Below, one piece after another: positions 44,288-53,308 of a stretch of 64,000 nucleotides of DNA (positions are counted from its first letter, which is position 1; each line of letters starts with the position of its first letter). Position numbers and translations under genes: made by a program. The notes under the pieces are model-generated. The model had not been told where the DNA came from, did no database searches, and worked only from the letters and a program-made list of their open reading frames with translations. Source of the stretch: Bacteroidales bacterium (GTDB taxonomy: Bacteria; Bacteroidota; Bacteroidia; Bacteroidales; UBA932); assembly GCA_015060335.1 (NCBI GenBank), contig SUYR01000001.1, positions 1 through 64,000 of the forward strand. The letters are read 5' to 3'.

Positions 44288-46228
44288 ATGAAAAAGATAT
44301 TATCAATTCTTGCATTTGCTGCAGTAATGGTATCCTGCGCCGACGATTTTCTTGACAAGGTTCCGCTTGACAAGCTCTCAGAGGATGCAGTGTTCAACAG
44401 CCCCCAGCTTGCAGAGGCATACGTGAATGCTCTCTATCCGGTACTTCCGGATCCGTTCCAGGAAGGTAACATCAGTAGTATCACTGATGAGACATTCTTC
44501 AGATACGGCGGTACATCTACACGTTATATGTACGACGGACGTCTAAGCCCTTCTACTATCCTGTATATATCTGAAGGTGGACAGGCTCATGATTCAAGAA
44601 CGACAGTCCTTAATATCTGGAATAGAGCGTATGAGTTTATCTACAAGATGAACTACTTCCTCCGCGCTGCCGAGAGCGAAGACTCAAGGCTTGACGCTGA
44701 GTCAGCTGCCAGATTGAAAGGAGAGGTTTATTTCCTCCGTGCATGGGCTTATTATAACCTTATCCAGCGTTACGCAGGTGTTCCTATCATCAAGACTCCT
44801 CATAGCATCGGTGGAAATGAGGACTTCAAGGTTACAAGATCGAATTTCGACGACTGCGTTGATTTCATCCTCAGTGACCTGGACAAGGCAGATGAACTCC
44901 TTCCTGACAAAGGTGCTTCAAAACGTGGTCGTGTAAACAAGGATGTAGCTCTTGCACTCCGCGCTCGCGTTACCCTCCTTGCTGCTTCCAAGCTGTTCAA
45001 TGACCCTGATTCTCCAACTCCTTCAATCTGGAAAGGTAAGTATGACTATGAAGGAAAGTGGCAGAGAGCATATGATGCATGTAAGGCTGTCGTGAACAGA
45101 GCAGATGTTGACGGAGCTTATGCTCTGGATGACAAATACTCAGACACATGGAAGGATCTGGATTCTCCAGAGCTTATCTGGGCGAAGTATTTCGTGACTA
45201 CAGAGGACATCGACAAGGCACAGCTTTATTACACTATCGAATACTATAACGGTTGGACAGCCATGCAGCCTACTCAGGCTATCATGATCGACTATGAAAT
45301 GAACAACGGTAAGAAGTTCTTTGAGGAAGGTTCGGGATTTGACCCTCAGCAGCCTTTCGCAAACCGAGACCCTCGTTTCTACTATTCGATTGCTACTCCT
45401 GGCAGTACGTATGGCGTGATCGAAGACGGTACCTATAATGAATATGAACTTCAGATGTACCTCCTCTTCAAGGATAAGACTGTGGCTGATTTTGAGAAAG
45501 GCAAGACTATGCCGGATTACGATGATAAGGCAAAAGACCTTGCACATGCGGTTACTCATAGTGGTCTTGAACTCAGAAAATGGTACGACCCTCAGAAGCC
45601 TATTACTGACAAGCAGACCATCTCGCCATTCTATCCTTGGTTCCGTCTTGCTGAGTTCTATCTGAACTTTGCAGAGGCTGCTTACATGTGTGGCAAAGAG
45701 GACGAGTGCCGTACTTACATCAACAAAGTGCGTGGTCGTGCAGATGTGAACATGCCGCCTGTAACAGAGGCAGGTGAGTCTCTTTGGGACCGCGTTGTCA
45801 ACGAGCGCCGTATCGAGATGGCATTCGAGTTTACACGTTACTTCGATCTTCGTCGCTGGATGATCGCTGAAAAGTATGAGAATGTGCCTATCGCTGGTAT
45901 GAGAACCATGGTTCTTGAGAACGGCTCTAATAAGGAAACCATCTACCGTATGGCTCGCCTTTCTTCAGACGTCAATAAGAATACTTGCTACTATTGGGAG
46001 AACTCTTCAGAGAAAGCTACTTATGAAGAGGCTAACAGCGGCAGACCGCTCGTGACCAAGTGGACTTACAGCTGGCTTGGAAAGGATTATGAGATTGATT
46101 ACGGTGAGTGCCCTCTCACATTCTCTCCAACTCAGAAGTACTTCGTTCCAGCAAACTACTTGATGCCGATTCCGGAAACTGAAATCAAGAAGTCTGGCGA
46201 GTTTATAGAGCAGAATCCTGGTTATTAA
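44288..46228 (+). CDS. SusD/RagB-family lipoprotein (region 3)
   Basis: The 646-aa product has lipobox Cys17 (AVMVSC) followed by the usual ADDFLDKVPLDKLSEDAVF start. TPR-like helices (KGEVYFLRAWAYYNLIQRYA, VALALRARVTLLAASKLF) and the C-terminal half (WFRLAEFYLNFAEAAYMCGK, TYINKVRGRADV, VNERRIEMAFEFTRYFDLRR) are typical. It partners the SusC 18 bp upstream and captures the substrate. The ceramidase-GH20 fusion gene follows 8 bp later. Confidence 0.95.
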   Translation: MKKILSILAFAAVMVSCADDFLDKVPLDKLSEDAVFNSPQLAEAYVNALYPVLPDPFQEGNISSITDETFFRYGGTSTRYMYDGRLSPSTILYISEGGQAHDSRTTVLNIWNRAYEFIYKMNYFLRAAESEDSRLDAESAARLKGEVYFLRAWAYYNLIQRYAGVPIIKTPHSIGGNEDFKVTRSNFDDCVDFILSDLDKADELLPDKGASKRGRVNKDVALALRARVTLLAASKLFNDPDSPTPSIWKGKYDYEGKWQRAYDACKAVVNRADVDGAYALDDKYSDTWKDLDSPELIWAKYFVTTEDIDKAQLYYTIEYYNGWTAMQPTQAIMIDYEMNNGKKFFEEGSGFDPQQPFANRDPRFYYSIATPGSTYGVIEDGTYNEYELQMYLLFKDKTVADFEKGKTMPDYDDKAKDLAHAVTHSGLELRKWYDPQKPITDKQTISPFYPWFRLAEFYLNFAEAAYMCGKEDECRTYINKVRGRADVNMPPVTEAGESLWDRVVNERRIEMAFEFTRYFDLRRWMIAEKYENVPIAGMRTMVLENGSNKETIYRMARLSSDVNKNTCYYWENSSEKATYEEANSGRPLVTKWTYSWLGKDYEIDYGECPLTFSPTQKYFVPANYLMPIPETEIKKSGEFIEQNPGY

Positions 46229-46236
46229 TAGATTAT

Positions 46237-49200
46237 ATGAGAAGAATCTTCTTGTCAATAATTGCAATCTTGGCGATGTGCTCGTGTTCGAGCACATCGC
46301 TCAGATGCAATTTCGTCTCAGCAGACATCTCTACGCTTGAGACCGAACATGTTGTACTTGCAGGCTTCGCTGCAAGAGATGGTCTTTCCGACGGAATCCA
46401 TATTCCGTTGAGGACTCACGCTTTGGCTGTTACAGACGGACAGCAGAAGATATGTATAATCTCCAACGACCTTATGGAGCTTTCTCCTTCATTGGCGGGA
46501 GAAATAAGGACAGAGATCAGCAGACGTTCCGGTCTGCCTTACGACAATATCCTGCTCCATTGCATCCACACCCACAGTGCCCCTCGTTTCGGTGGCGCAA
46601 GCACTCAGCCTGGCGGTACAAATGCCGCTTACAAGGAGCGTGCAGTGGAGGCAATAATAGCCAATGCAGTGCAGGCCATCACAGACGAGAAATCCTATCA
46701 GGACTTTTCTCTTGAGATAGCCAAAGGAACAACAGACATCAACAGAAACCGTTGCGAAGCCAGCGGTCCCGTTGACCATGCTCTTTATGCAGCCAAGTTG
46801 GTTGACAGAAGTGGCAAGCCTATCTGTGCCTTCTTCAACCTTGCATGCCATCCTGTGAGCATGGGACATGTCAGCTACATGCTGTCATCGGACTATTCGG
46901 GTGTTGCACGCCGTGAGATATCCAAGGACTGGGGCTGCGAGGTCTTCCAGTTCACAGGTGCTTCCGGCAATATGAACCCGGTGGGTCCGGAAAGAACTTT
47001 CGAGCAGGCGGAAATCATAGGTGGAAAGCTTTACGAGTCGCTCAAGGCGCTGCAGTTCGAAGCTGTTCCAGGCATCGGTCTGCTCAGATTTGCAACAGGT
47101 AAGGCGGAACTTCCATACAGCATCGACGAGGTGACTCCGGAGGCTGTCAAGGCCCATGCTGACGACCTTGTAGAGAACATGAAGACCGTATTCCCTCGTT
47201 TTGCAAGAGACGTACGCGGATGGGAGGCAGAAATACTTGAGAGATTTGAAAACGGACCGGTAAAGAGCAAGCTGGACTTCAATATGGCGGCTCTCAACCT
47301 GGACGGCGTCCTTTTCTTCTTCACTCAGGGCGAACCATTCTGCGAGTATCAGATCGAAGCACGTGAGTCATTCCCTGGCAAGACAGTGTTCTTTGCCGGC
47401 TATACAGGAGGTCAGAATTCTTATCTGCCTTCAGCTCACGCCTTCGCTACCCGCAAGGGATATGAATATGAAATAGAGCAGATGCATGTGTATATCAAGG
47501 CTCCTTATCCTCTTTCAGACAAGATGCCTGAGGCTTACAAGGAGGCGGTTTTCCAGACCATTGCTTCAGTCAATGACGCTGACCGCTACAGCATCATCCC
47601 TGCTCCGGTCTCACTTGAGCCACGTCATGGTGAAAACACATTCACAGGTGAGCCGAAAATCAAATATGTAGAGGATGCAAGCATAGCTCATGAAGGCTAT
47701 ATCCTCGACATTACACCTAAGACAATTACAGTCACAGCATCTACGGATGCAGGACGTTATTATGCAAAGCAGACCATAATGCAGCTTCTTCCTGCAGAGG
47801 TCTATCAGCCGGAAGGATTCAAGGGCAGGAAGTGGTCTCTTCCTTGCTGCCGTATTGAGGATGAACCTAAGTTCGCCTGGAGAGGAATGCACCTCGATTG
47901 TGGACGCTATTTCTATCCTAAGGCAGACGTACTGAAGTTCATCGACATGATGGCGATGCACAAGCAGAACGTGCTTCATTGGCATCTGACCGAGGATCAG
48001 GGCTGGAGAATAGAGATAAAGAAATATCCCAAGCTGACAGAAGTAGGAGCTTGGAGAAAGGAGACTGCAGGCTACCCTGACAGAGGCGGCGTGTCAGACA
48101 ACACACCTCATGGCGGATTCTATTCACAGGATGATATCCGCGAAATTGTGGCCTATGCTGCAGAAAGACACATCACAGTAGTGCCTGAAATCGAACTTCC
48201 TGGCCATTCCGGAGCTGCCATTGCGGCTTACCCTTGGCTTTCATGTACTCCTGACGAGCCGAAGGAAGTGGTCACTACGTGGGGCGTCAAGACAGACGTG
48301 TTCTGCCCGAGCCCAAGGACATTCGAGTTCCTTGAGGACGTGTTTGACGAAGTGCTTGAGCTTTTCCCATCACCTTATTATCACATAGGTGGTGACGAGT
48401 GCCCGAGGGATGCATGGAGAGCAAGCAAGTATTGTCATCATCTTGCTGACAGCCTTGGACTTTCGTCAGTAGATGATCTTCAGTATTATTTTGTAAAGCA
48501 TTTTGACACATACCTGCGTGAGAGAGGCAAGACTGTCATCGGTTGGGATGAGATTCTTGACGGAAGCGCAGTGCCAAGTACTGTGGTGATGTCATACAGG
48601 GGCCATGCTCCGGCATCGAGGGCTTTTGCTCAAGACATGAAGGTCATCCTCGCACCTAACAGATGGTGCTATTATGACTACGATCAGGAGGAAATCGAGG
48701 ATCTGTATAAGAACCACCACCTGTTCATCACCCTCAGAAAGGCATATCTGTATGATTACATGCAGTACCTGAATCCGGAGGTGGCATATAAGGCAGAAGA
48801 TCTGCTTCTCGGCATCCAGGCATGTGTATGGGGAGAGTTCATCCCTGATGCTGCCAAGCTGCACATCCAGACTTATCCGCGCTCTGCAACTATAGCAGAG
48901 GTGACCTGGACAGCTGACGAGTCCCGCAACTGGAACGACTTCCGTATCCGTCTTGAGAAGGAATTTGAGCGTCTTGAGGCTCAGGGAGTAGGCAGCAGCA
49001 AGGCTTACTGGCAGGTAATAGTGAACATGAATCTCGAGGTTCCATATCCACGCGAGATCGAGCTTGAGCTGGATTATCCTTATGCACAGATACGATATAC
49101 CACAGATGGCACAGAACCTACAGCTGAGTCACCGCTTGCACCAAGATACATGACAGTTGACAAAGGTGATATGATCAGTGCAAGAGGATTTATGGCAGAT

Positions 49201-49239
49201 GGTACTCCGGTAGGAACAACAATGAGCAGAACATTCTGA
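46237..49239 (+). CDS. Fusion: neutral-ceramidase-like amidase domain + GH20 hexosaminidase, lipoprotein
   Basis: The 1000-aa product has a lipoprotein-type signal (IIAILAMCSC). Residues about 22-445 resemble neutral/alkaline ceramidase: HTHSAPRFGG (His111, His113), ACHPVSMG (His205), GASGNMNPVG, GEPF (Glu366) and GYTGGQNSYLPS, which together match the zinc and substrate motifs of an amide hydrolase. Residues about 450-900 are GH20 with FAWRGMHLDCGRYF, HLTEDQGWR, PEIELPGHS and catalytic Asp720-Glu721 in HIGGDEC. A chitobiase C-terminal-like segment (IRYTTDGTEPTAES) ends it. One chain would cut both an amide and a beta-hexosaminide bond. Substrate options are a wall glycopeptide, N-acyl amino sugars, or glycosphingolipids. 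Operon context favours wall material. Confidence 0.85.
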   Translation: MRRIFLSIIAILAMCSCSSTSLRCNFVSADISTLETEHVVLAGFAARDGLSDGIHIPLRTHALAVTDGQQKICIISNDLMELSPSLAGEIRTEISRRSGLPYDNILLHCIHTHSAPRFGGASTQPGGTNAAYKERAVEAIIANAVQAITDEKSYQDFSLEIAKGTTDINRNRCEASGPVDHALYAAKLVDRSGKPICAFFNLACHPVSMGHVSYMLSSDYSGVARREISKDWGCEVFQFTGASGNMNPVGPERTFEQAEIIGGKLYESLKALQFEAVPGIGLLRFATGKAELPYSIDEVTPEAVKAHADDLVENMKTVFPRFARDVRGWEAEILERFENGPVKSKLDFNMAALNLDGVLFFFTQGEPFCEYQIEARESFPGKTVFFAGYTGGQNSYLPSAHAFATRKGYEYEIEQMHVYIKAPYPLSDKMPEAYKEAVFQTIASVNDADRYSIIPAPVSLEPRHGENTFTGEPKIKYVEDASIAHEGYILDITPKTITVTASTDAGRYYAKQTIMQLLPAEVYQPEGFKGRKWSLPCCRIEDEPKFAWRGMHLDCGRYFYPKADVLKFIDMMAMHKQNVLHWHLTEDQGWRIEIKKYPKLTEVGAWRKETAGYPDRGGVSDNTPHGGFYSQDDIREIVAYAAERHITVVPEIELPGHSGAAIAAYPWLSCTPDEPKEVVTTWGVKTDVFCPSPRTFEFLEDVFDEVLELFPSPYYHIGGDECPRDAWRASKYCHHLADSLGLSSVDDLQYYFVKHFDTYLRERGKTVIGWDEILDGSAVPSTVVMSYRGHAPASRAFAQDMKVILAPNRWCYYDYDQEEIEDLYKNHHLFITLRKAYLYDYMQYLNPEVAYKAEDLLLGIQACVWGEFIPDAAKLHIQTYPRSATIAEVTWTADESRNWNDFRIRLEKEFERLEAQGVGSSKAYWQVIVNMNLEVPYPREIELELDYPYAQIRYTTDGTEPTAESPLAPRYMTVDKGDMISARGFMADGTPVGTTMSRTF

Positions 49240-49241
49240 TT

Positions 49242-51077
49242 ATGAGAAAGATAGCGATACTTACAATGCTGTTGGCATTTGCATTGTCCTGTACACGGAA
49301 AGCGCAGGATAACACTGTCAGTGTGATCCCTCAGCCGATGTATGTAGGAGCTTATGAAGGTGTGTTCTGTATAGACAAGGACACAAAGATTGTGGTGGAT
49401 GAGCCTTCAGAGGAGATGCTGAGAATAGCAGGATTCCTGAACGAGAAACTTTCTAAAGCTGCCGGTTTTGAGCTTGAAGTGCTTAAGGGCGGACCTATGC
49501 CGAAGGAGAATTTCATTGCGTTCCTGAATGCGGGAATGCCGTCAGAAAGCTATATCATTGACGCAAAGCCCGGATTCATAATTATAGATTATGGTGACGG
49601 TGCGGGTGCGTTCTACGCACTCCAGACCCTGTTCCAGCTGCTCCCTACCGAGATTTTCTCTCAGCAGGTACAGAAAAGAGTGGAGTGGTCGGTGCCGTGC
49701 TGCAATATCGAAGACAAGCCTCGTTTCAAGTATCGTGGAATGCATCTCGACGTATGCCTTCACTATTTCGATCTGGACTTCCTCAAGAAATACATAGACG
49801 TAATGGCAGCTCACAAGGTCAACAGATTTCATTGGCATCTTACCGAGGACCAGGGCTGGCGTCTGGAGATCAAGAAATATCCTCTTCTTACAGAGAAGGG
49901 ACAGTGGAGAAAGGAAACAGTGATCGGCTCACTCAAGTCCGGTATATATGACGGCACTCCTTACGGCGGTTACTATTCGCAGGAGCAGGTCAAGGAACTT
50001 GTGAAATACGCAGCAGAACGCTATGTGACCATCATTCCTGAGATAGAACTTCCAGGTCATGCACTTGCAGCAATAGCATGCTATCCGGAGCTTTCATGCG
50101 GTCTTGAAGACCATTATGAGACAGCAACAAGATGGGGCATCTTCAAGCAGGTTTATTGTCCGAAGGAATCTACATTCGAGTTCCTTGAGGATGTTTTCGA
50201 TGAGGTTATGGAGCTTTTCCCATCAGAACTGATCCATATCGGAGGAGATGAGTGTCCTAAGGCAAGCTGGAAGGCATGTCCTCATTGCCAGGCACTTATC
50301 AAGAAACTTGGTCTCAAGGACGAGTATGAGCTTCAGAGCTATTTTGTGACAAGAATGGAGAAGTACATCAACTCCAAGGGCCGCCAGATCATCGGTTGGG
50401 ACGAGATCCTTCAGGGCGGTCTTGCTCCGAATGCAAAGGTAATGAGCTGGCTTGGTGAGGAAGGCGGCATAAAGGCAGCCCAGCAGCACCATGAGGCCGT
50501 GATGGCTCCACACTATAAGTATTATCTGGATTACTGGCAGGCAGATCCTGATTCAGAACCGTTGGCAATGAGCGGACCTACCACATTGCGTACGATGTAT
50601 GAATATGAGCCTGTTCCTGAGGTCCTTACTCCTCAAGAGGCGAAATATATAATCGGAGTGGAAGGCTGTGTATGGACAGAATATATGCCTACGCCGGAAA
50701 GAGTCGAGTATATGGCATGGCCTCGTATGTGTGCCATAGCTGAGTCAGGCTGGTCCAGAAAGGATAAGGATTGGGACGGCTTTACAAGAAGGCTTGAGAA
50801 GCATTTTGGCCGTCTTGACGGAATGCAGGTGGCCTATTGCGATGCTTTCTACAGCCCGATGATTGTCTTCCATAAGGACACGCCATACAATATGGTCGTA
50901 ACCATGACTGTTGATGCTCCTGATGCGAAGATACACTATACGCTGGATGGCTCGATGCCGGATGCGGATTCTCCGGTATATGACAAGCCGTTCTCGATCA
51001 ACAGGTCACAGATAGTAACAGCCGTGGCGGTCAGAGATGGACGCCAGATAGGAAATATAAAATCTAAACGTTTTTAA
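49242..51077 (+). CDS. GH20 beta-N-acetylhexosaminidase lipoprotein
   Basis: The 611-aa product has lipobox Cys17 (FALSC). A GH20b domain (about 25-155) precedes the barrel with RGMHLDVCLHYF, HLTEDQGWRLE, PEIELPGHALAA, catalytic Asp336-Glu337 in HIGGDEC and GWDEILQGGLAPN. A CHB_HEX C-terminal-like segment (IHYTLDGSMPDADSP) ends it. It shares its domain order and many motifs with the C-terminal half of the upstream fusion protein, from which it is separated by 2 bp, so a tandem duplication is likely. It would release GlcNAc (or GalNAc) from oligomers made by the endo-acting enzymes of the locus. Confidence 0.92.
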   Translation: MRKIAILTMLLAFALSCTRKAQDNTVSVIPQPMYVGAYEGVFCIDKDTKIVVDEPSEEMLRIAGFLNEKLSKAAGFELEVLKGGPMPKENFIAFLNAGMPSESYIIDAKPGFIIIDYGDGAGAFYALQTLFQLLPTEIFSQQVQKRVEWSVPCCNIEDKPRFKYRGMHLDVCLHYFDLDFLKKYIDVMAAHKVNRFHWHLTEDQGWRLEIKKYPLLTEKGQWRKETVIGSLKSGIYDGTPYGGYYSQEQVKELVKYAAERYVTIIPEIELPGHALAAIACYPELSCGLEDHYETATRWGIFKQVYCPKESTFEFLEDVFDEVMELFPSELIHIGGDECPKASWKACPHCQALIKKLGLKDEYELQSYFVTRMEKYINSKGRQIIGWDEILQGGLAPNAKVMSWLGEEGGIKAAQQHHEAVMAPHYKYYLDYWQADPDSEPLAMSGPTTLRTMYEYEPVPEVLTPQEAKYIIGVEGCVWTEYMPTPERVEYMAWPRMCAIAESGWSRKDKDWDGFTRRLEKHFGRLDGMQVAYCDAFYSPMIVFHKDTPYNMVVTMTVDAPDAKIHYTLDGSMPDADSPVYDKPFSINRSQIVTAVAVRDGRQIGNIKSKRF

Positions 51078-51079
51078 TC

Positions 51080-51928
51080 ATGTCAGCACTAAGATTAACC
51101 GAACAACCATCATTGTATGATCATCTTGAGAAGAAATCCGTAGCGGAAATCATCCATGACATCAATGAAGAGGACAAGAAGGTCCCGATGGCAATCGAGA
51201 AGGCATTGCCAGAGCTTGAGAAGATTATCAGCGCCATCGAGCATCAGCTCAAGAATGGCGGCAGAATGTTCTATGTAGGTTGCGGAACAGGCGGACGTCT
51301 TTCCGTTCTGGATCAGGTGGAGCTTCCGAATACCTATGGTATCGACCCTGAGATGATCCAGTGTGTCCTTGCCGGTGGCGTGGAGAACCTTGTTCTTGCG
51401 CTCGAAGAGGCAGAGGATGATGTAGAGGAAGGATGGCGTACTCTCCAGGAAAAGAATGTAAGCCCTAAGGATATCATCGTTGGATTGAGCGCCAGCGGTA
51501 CTACACCATATGTCCTCGAGACTCTCAGACATTGCCAGGAGAACGGAATCCCTACAGCTTCTGTAGTAGGTAATCCGGATTCGCCGATCTCAAAGGTATC
51601 TGACTATCCTTGCGAGATCGTGTGCGGTCCTGAGTACATCACAGGAAGTACAAGAATGAAGTGCGGTACAGTGCAGAAGTGCGTATGCGACATGATCAGC
51701 ACCACTGTTCTCATCCGTCTTGGCCGAGTTGAAGGCAACAGAATGGTGAATGTCCGTCTGATCAACGACAAGGTAGTTGACCGTTCTGTACGTATGCTTA
51801 TGGAAAGAAACCCTTCTCTTACAGACTACGCGTTCTGTGAGGCGAAGATCAAGGAGTGCGGCAATGTGAAGAAGACAGAGCAGCACCTCTTCGAGATAGG
51901 AGTACTTGATAAATTACCGGAACTATGA
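51080..51928 (+). CDS. MurQ-like etherase / SIS-domain protein, copy 2
   Basis: The 282-aa cytoplasmic protein is homologous to MurQ across its length (LTEQPSLYDHLEKKS start; VLAGGVENLVLALEEAEDD; EYITGSTRMKCGTVQKCVCD). Both catalytic glutamates remain (Glu81 in QVELPNTYG and Glu112). The sugar-phosphate loop differs: GTGGRLS replaces GTSGRLG, and DQVELPN replaces DASEIPP. These changes, absent from copy 1, hint at a modified substrate. It would act on a MurNAc-6-phosphate-like compound delivered by the kinase at 59768. The gene starts 2 bp after the GH20 stop and overlaps the next gene by 4 bp, so it is a core member of the operon. Confidence 0.85.
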   Translation: MSALRLTEQPSLYDHLEKKSVAEIIHDINEEDKKVPMAIEKALPELEKIISAIEHQLKNGGRMFYVGCGTGGRLSVLDQVELPNTYGIDPEMIQCVLAGGVENLVLALEEAEDDVEEGWRTLQEKNVSPKDIIVGLSASGTTPYVLETLRHCQENGIPTASVVGNPDSPISKVSDYPCEIVCGPEYITGSTRMKCGTVQKCVCDMISTTVLIRLGRVEGNRMVNVRLINDKVVDRSVRMLMERNPSLTDYAFCEAKIKECGNVKKTEQHLFEIGVLDKLPEL

Positions 51929-53277
51929 AAAGAATGATTACAATGGGAAGCGCACTGGTCGCTCTGACCATGCTTTTCCCGGCATGCCAGGAAAAATCGG
52001 ATCCTTTTTCAACGAAGGAATATACTGACCTGGTAATCAATGAGGTTTCCGCTCATGACGACAGAGATGGTGTCGATACATGGGTTGAGATTGTGAACAA
52101 TTCGCAGCAGGATAAGGATATTTCCAAGCTGAGTCTTTATCTTACTGACGAGTATTTCGACGGAAGGCAGATAGCTTCTTTTGAAGGCAAGACACTTAAA
52201 GCTGGCGAGAGGCTTATCGTTGCGACGACAGACGAGGCTCTGAATACAGGTATCTCATCTGCTGCAGATTTTTCTGTCGTGCTCGGTATGGCACCGGATA
52301 AGGGCATTGTAGATAAGTTCGAGCGAGCAGATATGGGAAGACTTTCAGTACCGGGCTCATATCAGAGAATCCCTGACCTTACAGGAGAATGGCAGAGGAC
52401 TCCTGCTGCCAGCAAGGGATATGAGAACAGAGTGCTTACTCTCGAGAACACCAAGCCAAATGCAATCTGGCTTTGGAGCTCTCATTCTGCTGAATGGATC
52501 GAGAACGATGGCGCAATCATGAAGCGCATGAAGGAACTCGGATACGACCATGTCCTCCTTAATTTCTCCGCTTTTGAGACAGCAAGCAAGATCAAGACTA
52601 CAACCAAATTCCTTGAGATGGCAGCTCAGACAGGCATTATGGTGCATGTGTGGATGCAGGCATTCTACCAGGGAGGATGGGTTTCACCTGTGATAGATGC
52701 AGAGAATCGTTATGACCAGGCTCTGTTTGACAAGATCGTTGCGGAAGCAAAGTCTTATGTCGAGGATTATGGCGCACAGGGTATTCATCTTGACTACATC
52801 CGTTTCGGAGGTACTGCCCATAAGCACAATCCTTCACAGGAGATTACAGCCGTCGGCGCCGTTACTGAATGCTGCCGTCAGGTACGTGAGGGAATAGATG
52901 CTGTTGGCGACAATATCGTCCTCTCAGCGGCTATGATGGCGGAGAACAGCGCTGCATATTATTATGGACAGGACCCTGCCAAGATGGGCAAATATGTGGA
53001 TGTGTTCATGCCTATGATATACCGCTACCATGCAGGAAGCGTCAAGTATGGTGACAACTGGTGCAAGCAGATGAGCCGTCTTTTCACAACTGTGACAGAT
53101 GCTCAGGTATGGGCGGGAATTACATCATACGAATATGATGGTAACTCAGTAAAGAGTCTTCCTGCTGAGAGAATCAGGGAAGATGCAGAAGTTTTCCTCG
53201 ATACAGATTGTACAGGACTGGTACTTTTCCGTTATGCACTCGGAGATTTCCCAGACGTAAATAACCTTTGGAACTAA
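51925..53277 (+). CDS. Lamin-tail-like domain + GHL10/DigH-like glycosidase lipoprotein
   Basis: The 450-aa product has lipobox Cys21 (LFPAC). Residues about 34-170 resemble a bacterial lamin-tail domain (DLVINEVSAHDDRDGVDTWV, KTLKAGERLIVAT, GSYQRIPDLTGEWQ). Residues about 175-450 form a TIM-barrel glycosidase-like domain with VHVWMQAF, GIHLDYIRFGGTAHKH (Asp290), LSAAMMAE (Glu340), YYYGQDPAKMGKYVDVFMPM and GLVLFRYALGD. It fits the GHL families that include E. coli DigH, which cleaves denuded murein strands. From memory, methanogen cell-wall proteins hold similar 'GIHLDYIRY..GTA' domains. The lamin-tail domain may anchor or bind substrate. Activity on a wall glycan is inferred. Confidence 0.7.
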   Translation: MKRMITMGSALVALTMLFPACQEKSDPFSTKEYTDLVINEVSAHDDRDGVDTWVEIVNNSQQDKDISKLSLYLTDEYFDGRQIASFEGKTLKAGERLIVATTDEALNTGISSAADFSVVLGMAPDKGIVDKFERADMGRLSVPGSYQRIPDLTGEWQRTPAASKGYENRVLTLENTKPNAIWLWSSHSAEWIENDGAIMKRMKELGYDHVLLNFSAFETASKIKTTTKFLEMAAQTGIMVHVWMQAFYQGGWVSPVIDAENRYDQALFDKIVAEAKSYVEDYGAQGIHLDYIRFGGTAHKHNPSQEITAVGAVTECCRQVREGIDAVGDNIVLSAAMMAENSAAYYYGQDPAKMGKYVDVFMPMIYRYHAGSVKYGDNWCKQMSRLFTTVTDAQVWAGITSYEYDGNSVKSLPAERIREDAEVFLDTDCTGLVLFRYALGDFPDVNNLWN

Positions 53278-53308
53278 CACAAACAACCACTAATTAATTC
53301 TTAAAATT

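Noticed and set aside
46237..47571. True ceramide degradation as the main role of the locus
   Set aside because: The domain is ceramidase-like, but no other lipid gene is in the operon, whereas many wall-sugar and peptide genes are. Kept only as an alternative.
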